From NCBI GenBank assembly GCA_022925895.1, contig JAKSYS010000245.1, forward strand, positions 1-64,000: 64,000 bases of DNA, written 5' to 3'. Under the pieces are notes generated by a model. That model saw nothing but the letters and a program-made list of their open reading frames with translations. It searched no databases and had not been told where the DNA came from. Positions within the stretch are counted from its first letter, which is position 1; every line of letters begins with the position of its first letter. The position numbers and the translations under genes were made by a program. The stretch comes from Fragilaria crotonensis. Taxonomy: Eukaryota; Bacillariophyta; Fragilariophyceae; Fragilariales; Fragilariaceae. Below are positions 56,726 to 64,000 of this stretch, one piece after another.

Positions 56726-57296
56726 GACCTTGCCGGCTCGGTTGGATCAACAAAATCGCTAAAATTGTCGCATCACGCCAATCGGAGGACGGCTGGCGTC
56801 AGCGCTCATCGATGTCACAAATAACGGCTGGAACGTGCTTGGGCCGGACCTTCCAGTAAAAAGTCATACATAAGACCCAAGACCCAAGTCGTAACTCGTA
56901 ACTCACAAGTCACATCTTATTTTTAGGACGCCTTCTGTAGGAGTGTAGTAACCAGTCCGCGCACAGCAATGCAGCAATGCCTTCGAGTGCCTCGTGCCAG
57001 TCTCGGTCCAAAACGCAAGACTGAAAGTGCACTGAATCAAAATCGAATCTCGAATCTCGAGCCACAATTTGGCGACTTTTCATGGCCTCACGACGACTCC
57101 AACGACAGTTGTTCGAGGTGTATTTCGAGGAGCAGTATCGGCAAACCACCAACGATCATGTCGCAAACAAGTTTAAGACATAATAGGGATTCAAGTTATT
57201 CGTTTTATTTGCAGGTAGCCCTACGTTCAGCATAAGTCTTATGTGACTTACTGCTAGAAAGTATCATCCAGATTCAGTCATCGCGGAAACCCATCT
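56726..57296. other. Intergenic, no gene supported
   Basis: Short tandem words AAGACCC and AACTC/ACTCGTAACTC occur near 56872-56910. A minus frame at 57152-56910 has no motif. Confidence 0.4.
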
Positions 57297-57926
57297 TCAA
57301 GATTCATCAAGGTCCAGATCAAAGACCTCAAGGTCGACATCATCGTACCCTTCGCCATCATGCTTATCCTCGTCGTGTTCGAAGACAGCTTGTGGACTTG
57401 CGGGGCTTGGATGGCCTGATTCCGAAGACTCGAGGAACTGACCTGTTGTCCTGTTCGATATTATTCCCAACATCTCTGGCCGATAGCTGCGAGACGCTGC
57501 AATTAGATTGTGCATTCTCCAGGTATCTTGATCGTAGAACCGTTCCATTGTATGGTATGAGGAAGACGTCAGAGGGGAGACGGACAAGTCCAGAAATGAA
57601 CTTTCTCCTCGTTCAATCCTTGACTTCGTGGTAGGGGCATAGGATGGCGACTCGGCGGGGAGTTTGATGATTGATCCAATCGGCGACGATGCATCGATTC
57701 GGGGACAATGCGCGTCAGTTTCTTCTTCTCCGATTGACACCGCCGTGGCCTGATGAACCCGATAGGCGCATAGAGTCGAATCATATTCTGCGGTGGTTCG
57801 TTCCTCGAGAAGTTGCGCCATTTGCAGCGATAGGGTTGAAGAAACACTCAAATTGAACTGACCGTCAAGGGCTGACATTACAGGCAGAGGCTTTAATGAT
57901 AGTGAGTGTTGCAAACAGCTTGACAT
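57297..57926 (-). CDS. Hypothetical protein with acidic C-terminus
   Basis: Single frame of about 209 residues from the Met at 57926; the Met at 57878 (MSALDGQFNLSV) is an alternative. It contains AEYDSTLCAYRVHQATAVSI, an Arg/Ser central part, and TMERFYDQDTWRMHNLIAAS, a pattern of Tyr, Asp and Trp-Arg-Met that recurs in uncharacterised diatom proteins as far as I recall. It ends in an acidic tail (DDVDLEVFDLDLDES). No catalytic motif, signal peptide or membrane segment was seen. Function unknown. Confidence 0.55.
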   Translation of the reverse strand: MSSCLQHSLSLKPLPVMSALDGQFNLSVSSTLSLQMAQLLEERTTAEYDSTLCAYRVHQATAVSIGEEETDAHCPRIDASSPIGSIIKLPAESPSYAPTTKSRIERGESSFLDLSVSPLTSSSYHTMERFYDQDTWRMHNLIAASRSYRPEMLGIISNRTTGQFLESSESGHPSPASPQAVFEHDEDKHDGEGYDDVDLEVFDLDLDES

Positions 57927-57938
57927 ACGGAGGAGCAA

Positions 57939-60072
57939 TTGTTACAATGGAGTTGAATTTAATGACGGCGCAAATATGTGCTTTCGAATGGTTCTACAAC
58001 GAAGATTCATTCGAGGTTTTCAAATTCCATGCGAACTGAGCCTAGGCGAGGACGCATGTATTCTGCAACAAGTACCGGTAGTCGTAGTTACGTGTTGTGT
58101 TGGCTGTACGCTATGATAGTACTTTTGACTCCGGACTCCGGACTCCGGAGCAAAGGAATCGGTGGTCCCGGTGTCCCGGTTATTAGGGTACGTGGCACAC
58201 GGGTAGAAATTAGTAAACCTTGTACTGCATGAATATGACGGCTATGATATGATACTTGCACTGAGGCTTGTAGTAATAGCACGTAATCCTTCTATGATAA
58301 AAGATCACACTCTACTATGATAAGAACTCGAGGATGTATGCATACGCCTGACCTGTACGGGCACAGTACTATATTTCTGGTAATCGGATTACTCCAGTAC
58401 TTCTTACTGGTACTGTCGTGTGGTGAACGAAATACAACCAGTCTCCAGTCTCCAGTCGCACCAGTCTCGTTGTTCCACGCTCGCCCACCTACAGGTCGTA
58501 CGGGCACGGGAGTGAATTCTTCAAGAAACGTTCGTAGATTTCCTTTGTTGATGTCATCACGTTTGCCATTGATATATGCGAAGGAGCTTGAATGATCATG
58601 TATTGAGGTTTTTGTTGCCAAAACTGACCTCGGTGAGGTATCTACAAATATCAGGCATTAACAGGAGCCCCTCCGGCCTGTGATGTCCATGGACAACCTG
58701 TGTGTCCATGAATTGCAGACTGCAAGAGGTCATGAATTGAGAATTAAATTCGAACATTTTATTAATCATGTTCGTTGCCAAATTGGAGCAATGTATTAAT
58801 TCAGAAGTTACCTGATATTGGAGGACCATTGATTAAAATAAATGTCAACATTAGACCTTTTTGTCATAAATTGCAAACATTGTCCTTGCCAGCAGCACCA
58901 ATCTACCTATTCAAACAAATGAAAGGTCCTCTACATAGGTATGACAAGAAGGGAACCCCATCCGAAGCAACCCAAGCCACTATTATTTTTTGCAATCTTT
59001 TTCAAACCGCTGTGGGAGGCAGTCTACATAGCATAGAACAGCACTGGTCTTGTTTTTGGATGGAGGGAGTATATCTGTAGATTATGTAGATGATGCCCAT
59101 CAGATTTTTGTCTATTTCTTGGGCATGGGATGGAATATGTGCAAGGACAAGTTGGCTTTTAAATGGAGATTTTTTTGACATGACTGTCCCTTCATGGAGG
59201 CAAACAATAATTAATACAACTTGTACTGCTGACATAGGAATAGACTAAAGAGTGCGCATCACAAGTAGAGCATAGATGTTCATGTATTGCAATATTCATG
59301 CGGTGAAGATGGGGACGATGGCACCACCGTGATCAATCACCACCATTGTCATGTTGATATGCTCCTCCTGACATTGCTGTTCCTGCTGAATAATAGCAGC
59401 TTCTCTTCAAGGAGATCAAGACATAAAACAGAAAACTTCGAGATTCATCAGCTTGTCGTATTGGATTTTGATACATGCTTTGTACAGGCAGTATTGAGGG
59501 AGGAGGATGCTGTCTGGACTGGTTCAATGCAACCTGACTTTCTAATTTGATTTTTGCTTTGAAGCTCAGTCCCAACTCCCAAGTCCCGAATTGATCTTGA
59601 GAGGAGATTCGATGCCATCCACAATCGGTATATACCTTAAGTAGATTACATAAACGGATGTAGAAATTTCACTTCACATCACGTCTGCAGATTCTTATGT
59701 TGAAAGTTGAAACCAGGTGAGCGTCGTGCATGACTTTCGGACACATGGAATGCGAACCCCAGTTTGACACTTCTCTCTGTTAAGATAAAATCACTCCAAA
59801 TCCAGGACTTTGTACTATCCTCATATACTGTACTACTACCAGGTACCAGGTACTCTGTAGAAATACTGTAGGATATTGATTCTCGTATGTACTCCTAGCA
59901 GATGCACTATGCAGATGACAGCGAAGAGCAGATGCGAGATCGAGAGTGAAACTTCATCAACCGCCATCAACGATCAATGCAAGCAACAACAACCGTTAGT
60001 CAAAGCTATCAACCATCAGTCTGGTGCGCCGATCGCATTCACAGCCAACCCTAACGAAGAACATAGTTCACC
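57939..60072. other. Intergenic, possible decayed element
   Basis: GTAC/ACTCC-rich at 58060-58420. Between about 58610 and 59240 the composition is AT-rich and contains a frame reading VDYVDDA (59074-59094), similar to the retroelement RT box, but without other RT motifs. 59825-59890 is again GTAC-rich, just upstream of the next gene. No gene is supported. Confidence 0.4.
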
Positions 60073-62541
60073 ATGTTTTCCGCTCGCGACCGATCATCTT
60101 CCTTCTCGTCCGATGATTCACATCCGTGGGACTCGGATAAACCAGTTCCTCCTCCAGTTTTGGTGTATCATGAGTCGGCACGATCCATTGTGTTTCGAGA
60201 TCATTTGAGGAGGGCTCATCTGCACCATGCGATAAGTACAGATTCCTCGATTGGAGGTGACGACGAAACCTTTGAAGTTGTCAACTATACTCCCAAAGTT
60301 AAGCCCCTCCCCCGGCTCGAACTCACTGCCAAGGATGAGTTCACCCCATTACTTCAAGATATTGTGCTTGAGGATTTGACGGAGGCCGAGCGGGATGTGC
60401 TTGACATGTTGAGGGAGCAGCGAGCGTGCGTCAAGACCCTCCGAAACAGTGACTGGACCGCATTTCTGCGACGCTTTTTGAAACCCATCGCCAAGCTAGA
60501 TTATCGAGCGCCGCATGTACACGATGACATTCCTCCTCACGGCAGCTATCCGTACAACTCGTTCGTTACATCGACGACGTTGCTTCCCGAAAACGGGAAA
60601 AAGATGCGAGCCTTTGGTTCCACAAATGAATACACAACTGGAGTTGTTTTCGCGCTGCCCAGGGATTATAGTGGCGGTGAGACCGAAACGGAGGCAGTCA
60701 CGAGGACCAAAACGTGGGCATGGCCGTCAGGGTATGCCGCTAAAACAGAATTCAACATTGATAGTAGAGGCAAGCTGATCAATGGTCGTCAGGAGGCGCT
60801 CGTGTCGCTTGAAGCGCTACGGAAGAACAATAATGACTACCTGACGAAAAAAGATTACGCCATCTTGGGGCGGATGATCGAGGGTGGCTTGCAGACCGTA
60901 CCATACAATGAAGTGTTCTTGCGTGTTGGAGGTGTGGGTCGTATTTCTAATGTCGATGATGCGACAAATGAGATTTCAAGCAATGAGAATGCTATTCCTT
61001 CGTTGGACGATGGTGTTGGCCTTCCAGTGGCATTCTTCGTCCGCACCGCCACCTACGGCCACTTGATATCACTTCTGCGCACTCGAGCTCGTGTGGCACA
61101 TGTGTTGAACCCAGAGATGAAGTCGACCCCTCTTCTCCTGATCACACCAGAGTTGGGAGCACGTGTCTTAACGTCCAAAATGGAGCAGCAGTTGCTCAAG
61201 ATTGCAGCCCGAAACTTGAATCCATTCCAGAACGTAGCGATCGCCTATAAAACCACTGTCGACAATACGGCTGACGCGGAGTTGAAGCAGAAGATGGAAG
61301 AACTATTGGACTTGGAGTCAGATAACATCCGCCAAGTCTTGACCCCAGAGGAGCGCGCTCGTCTCGCGGGAGGTTTCGGAGCAACTGATGAGAGTACTGT
61401 GAAGCTCTTAATGGAAGCCAAGCGCAAAGATGACCACTTGGATAACAGTGAGGCAGCCAAGCAAAGGCGCGACGCCCGCCACCACCATCTACAGGACATC
61501 GTCAACGAGGGACTCGCATCTGCAGTCCGTTCTAGCGACTACCATACTGCCCGACAGCTTCTCATTTTGTATTCCCTTGTGGCAACTCAAGGTTACGAAC
61601 TCGAGGATGCAATGAATGGCGACACAGCGACTGAGTCTTGCGGAGTAGGCGCATGTGGCGTTGAGGCGAATGCTCACTTCAGTGATGACATTGTCAAAAG
61701 GACGGCTTGTGGGAAACTGGTGCATCACAGTATTCCGTCTCCACCTCCACCTCCTCCGCTTGATACTGATCGATTGCGTTCTGCTACCAATTCGGATGGT
61801 CTCCTCGCAGTCTTGGGTGCAGCTCAAGTCCTCAAAGCGATGCAGGACGGTGGAGCCAAAAAGAGGGTCAAGGAATGCATTGAGGCTATTGAAGAGTGGG
61901 TGGAACACGGTCAGAACTCGGTTGCCTTTCGCTTGGCTTCGTGGCACAATCAGCACGCAGCTCAGGCCGACCTGCAGATTGCCATGGAAAACGATTCCAG
62001 CTTCATGGCATTCGTTAGCAATAAAGCAGTTGTGAATCGAAAAGTATTTGCTGCGAAACTCAAAGCAGCAGTGTCAGAGACCGACTTTCAGAGTGTAAAA
62101 TTCCTCCAGGCCATCCACGAGATGGTTTCCAATATGCACTCCCCATGTCTCCGCTTGGAATTGCTTCAGTTTGTCTTAGGTTTGGACAATCGGTTCTCAA
62201 TCGCGCATCTGGCCCGAAGCGTTGAGCTTGCAGCTACCTGCTTGAGTATTACCGCCAGCCCTGTCTCGGCTCCAAAGCTATTGGAAGAGCTCGTGAAACC
62301 TTTGAAAATCGCATGTTCTAGTAGGCAGTATCAAGGTAATGTTAGTGTACAACCCAATTACATTGTATCTGCCTCGGATCAGATGGGTTACGGTTCGCAG
62401 AGTATTGCTCTTTGGCTGTTAGTTTGGGAAGCCTGGCTCCATGCGTTTCTTCCTAAAGCGGCCAAATGCTGGCATCCCCTTCTCCATTTCGAGCGATCAA
62501 TTCATTTGTTGATGAGCGAAGATCATCGAAGCTCCGCTTAA
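60073..62541 (+). CDS. Large helical protein of unknown function
   Basis: One clean frame of 822 residues, start context ACCATGTT. It is Ser-rich at the N-terminus (FSARDRSSSFSSDDSHPWDS), then mostly charged and helical, with LPRLELTAKDEFTPLLQDIV and LEDLTEAERDVLDMLREQRA. A central MEQQLLKIAARNLNPFQNVA and a poly-Pro segment (PSPPPPPPLD, about residue 558) follow, then a Leu-rich C-terminal half. No signal peptide or membrane helix is evident. The open frame and codon use say it is a real gene. I do not recognise a domain; an actin- or SH3-type interaction through the poly-Pro stretch is only a guess. It converges on the gene at 62733. Confidence 0.75.
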   Translation: MFSARDRSSSFSSDDSHPWDSDKPVPPPVLVYHESARSIVFRDHLRRAHLHHAISTDSSIGGDDETFEVVNYTPKVKPLPRLELTAKDEFTPLLQDIVLEDLTEAERDVLDMLREQRACVKTLRNSDWTAFLRRFLKPIAKLDYRAPHVHDDIPPHGSYPYNSFVTSTTLLPENGKKMRAFGSTNEYTTGVVFALPRDYSGGETETEAVTRTKTWAWPSGYAAKTEFNIDSRGKLINGRQEALVSLEALRKNNNDYLTKKDYAILGRMIEGGLQTVPYNEVFLRVGGVGRISNVDDATNEISSNENAIPSLDDGVGLPVAFFVRTATYGHLISLLRTRARVAHVLNPEMKSTPLLLITPELGARVLTSKMEQQLLKIAARNLNPFQNVAIAYKTTVDNTADAELKQKMEELLDLESDNIRQVLTPEERARLAGGFGATDESTVKLLMEAKRKDDHLDNSEAAKQRRDARHHHLQDIVNEGLASAVRSSDYHTARQLLILYSLVATQGYELEDAMNGDTATESCGVGACGVEANAHFSDDIVKRTACGKLVHHSIPSPPPPPPLDTDRLRSATNSDGLLAVLGAAQVLKAMQDGGAKKRVKECIEAIEEWVEHGQNSVAFRLASWHNQHAAQADLQIAMENDSSFMAFVSNKAVVNRKVFAAKLKAAVSETDFQSVKFLQAIHEMVSNMHSPCLRLELLQFVLGLDNRFSIAHLARSVELAATCLSITASPVSAPKLLEELVKPLKIACSSRQYQGNVSVQPNYIVSASDQMGYGSQSIALWLLVWEAWLHAFLPKAAKCWHPLLHFERSIHLLMSEDHRSSA

Positions 62542-62732
62542 TTGATCTGAGGAGCTGGTCAGGATCCCAGTACTGCCCGACATAATGGATTGCCGAGAGG
62601 CGGTGTGATCGACATCCGAATCCTTGCGTCGTCCTCCTTCACTCCCCATTTGGCGTGCCACACCAACGCCTCGCTGCCTAATCTCGTGCAAAGGTATTGA
62701 AATAAATGGTTCGCACTCACTCCTCGTCTCCA

Positions 62733-64000
62733 CTATTGTTTTCGTGATCTTGCTGTTCGGAGTAGCGGGAAAATCGCCCAGAACTGATCGCATTCTATAA
62801 CCACCCTCGGACGTTTGATGAACGACTTTGATGTAGGTTTGCCATCGTCGACCAGAGGGGCAACGGAAAGGCATTTGCTTCCACCCGTTGATGCTGGTTT
62901 CGTGCCGTGTTTCCTTTCGCGATCGCTACACTCCAGGAGCACTGAACTGTAAAGGTCACCCATATTTGTCAAAGTAATGACAGAGAGTGCCATGGATGGT
63001 GTACTCGTATATTCGAGGTGTTTGCACTGTCTGTCGTTGAGAATACTGGATACACTATCACGAAATGATGTGATGCCACAAGTGAACACTCTCGAGGACA
63101 CATCTGGGAGTGGAAACACCGAAGACCGCGTCGCGCTTACGCCTTCTAGACTCGGGCCGGATAGCAACTCCAAACTCTGAGATTCCAAAAGGGGACGTGT
63201 CACTGGACGCTGGTAGACGCAAAAGTCAAACGCCTCAACACTCGTGTCAACACTGAGGAAAGGACGCAGCACTCCATCCCTATAATCATCTCTTGGTCGA
63301 TGAAGCAAGGTCCTGCATCCATGAAGATCGCCACAGTACGTGTTTACTCCCATGCTTTGACATAATCCCGGCAACGTCCATGAATCCAGTGCACGATAGG
63401 GCATTCTCGAATCGACTTCCCAACACTTTCCTGCAGATGTCGACGCAACAAACAAGCTATTGTCCTTGTGCACATCCGAGAGTAAACCAGAGATGGAGTG
63501 AACACATTCTGTCACAAACTCTGCGGCACTTGGACTCCATTGAAAGGCAGCCTGGTCGGATCGAAGATCTATTGTATAGAGCGACGATCCGAGTCCCAAC
63601 ATCGGACGCTTGGTAACAAAGTTGTCCACAAGTGCTGGTCGCATGTGGGACGTGGCTGCCGAGTGAAGAATCATCGGATGCCTCCCAGAAAACTCAACGA
63701 GGTCAATCTTTTCAAGATTCTCAATCGTATGCTTGACAGGTGCATCAATGCCACAGTGGACTACGTTCGCCGTTCGAGCGCGATCCAACCTGGACACCAC
63801 AGCAATTAAGGAATCGGTGAACCAGTTACTGCCGTACCTCTGGTGGGCTGTCGCGTAGAGCGGTCGAAAAGATGGAGCGGAGATGGACATTGATCTTAGG
63901 TCGAGTCGTTTGACTGACTTGATATGGAACATGCAATTACCTGTACTCTCGATGCTCACAATGGTACAATAGTTGGAGGTGCGAACTAGGAAGTACCCAA
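62733..64000 (-). CDS. Beta-propeller-like protein, possibly Rrn6/TAF1C-type Pol I factor (5' partial)
   Basis: The frame is open to the right edge of the window, so the N-terminus lies outside. It begins GYFLVRTSNYCTIVSIES and contains GSNWFTDSLIAVVSRLDRAR, LGLGSSLYTIDLRSDQAAFQ, and SLFVASTSAGKCWEVDSRMP followed by LDSWTLPG. The last pattern, a strand, Asp-x-Arg, then Trp-x-x-Pro, repeats as in WD-like propellers, and LVRT plus YTIDLRS resemble the Rrn6/TAF1C propeller of the RNA polymerase I initiation factor. That assignment is weak. The stop at 62733 may be premature or followed by a further exon, as a second minus frame continues 62874-62497. Confidence 0.5.
   Translation of the reverse strand, partial: GYFLVRTSNYCTIVSIESTGNCMFHIKSVKRLDLRSMSISAPSFRPLYATAHQRYGSNWFTDSLIAVVSRLDRARTANVVHCGIDAPVKHTIENLEKIDLVEFSGRHPMILHSAATSHMRPALVDNFVTKRPMLGLGSSLYTIDLRSDQAAFQWSPSAAEFVTECVHSISGLLSDVHKDNSLFVASTSAGKCWEVDSRMPYRALDSWTLPGLCQSMGVNTYCGDLHGCRTLLHRPRDDYRDGVLRPFLSVDTSVEAFDFCVYQRPVTRPLLESQSLELLSGPSLEGVSATRSSVFPLPDVSSRVFTCGITSFRDSVSSILNDRQCKHLEYTSTPSMALSVITLTNMGDLYSSVLLECSDRERKHGTKPASTGGSKCLSVAPLVDDGKPTSKSFIKRPRVVIECDQFWAIFPLLRTARSRKQ

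Noticed and set aside
59074-59094. VDYVDDA, similar to the reverse transcriptase box
   Set aside because: No other RT motif in frame and no LTR or target duplication; kept only as a remark on the intergenic stretch.

Overview
The window reads as nuclear DNA of a pennate diatom, closest in style to Phaeodactylum tricornutum. Genes are compact, on both strands, with few introns of about 55-130 nt (GT-AG). Several products start with a signal peptide ending in an ASAFAP-like site with Phe at +1, the bipartite plastid targeting of diatoms: the mTERF protein, the small thylakoid-type protein and dehydroquinate synthase. Intergenic DNA is rich in GTAC-type palindromes. The transposable elements are of diatom and plant types (Copia, hAT, Mutator-like). 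No rRNA, tRNA or CRISPR was seen.

Layout. 0-14.1 kb: plastid mTERF protein (+), single-pass membrane protein (-), PA-domain signal peptide peptidase (-), multi-pass class-3 (DAG-type) lipase (+), NADPH-cytochrome P450 reductase (-). 14.5-17.6 kb: intact hAT transposon. 17.9-18.8 kb: agmatinase/arginase family (+). 19.2-26.3 kb: a 7.06-kb Mutator-like element with 0.6-kb inverted repeats. It carries a Ulp1-protease/MULE-transposase fusion and, divergently, an accessory protein with a dioxygenase-like HxD...H region. 26.5-29.2 kb: PEX13, a small unknown gene and a ubiquitin-specific protease. 29.2-33.9 kb: gene-poor. 33.9-37.5 kb: RCC1-repeat gene and a very young Copia deletion derivative. 38.3-43.7 kb: small plastid membrane protein, 3-dehydroquinate synthase, NUP107-like nucleoporin. 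44.5-49.3 kb: PDZ-tailed membrane protein and a Gln-rich coiled-coil protein. 50.5-55.1 kb: AAE17/18-like acyl-activating enzyme and a membrane-anchored PRPP synthetase. 55.1-64 kb: a TTGCTGA/TTGCTTA repeat cluster, two unrecognised genes, and a propeller-like gene running off the right edge.

The host genes do not form one pathway. The coherent system is the Mutator-like element: transposase, SUMO/ubiquitin-type protease and possible 2-oxoglutarate oxygenase in one mobile unit, sharing a promoter region with a 36-bp perfect palindrome.

Caution: many conserved genes need one-base frame corrections. Several fall at homopolymer runs, usually one base too long. Sequence error is the simplest explanation, so these genes are annotated as genes rather than pseudogenes. 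All domain calls come from reading motifs by eye; no search was run.
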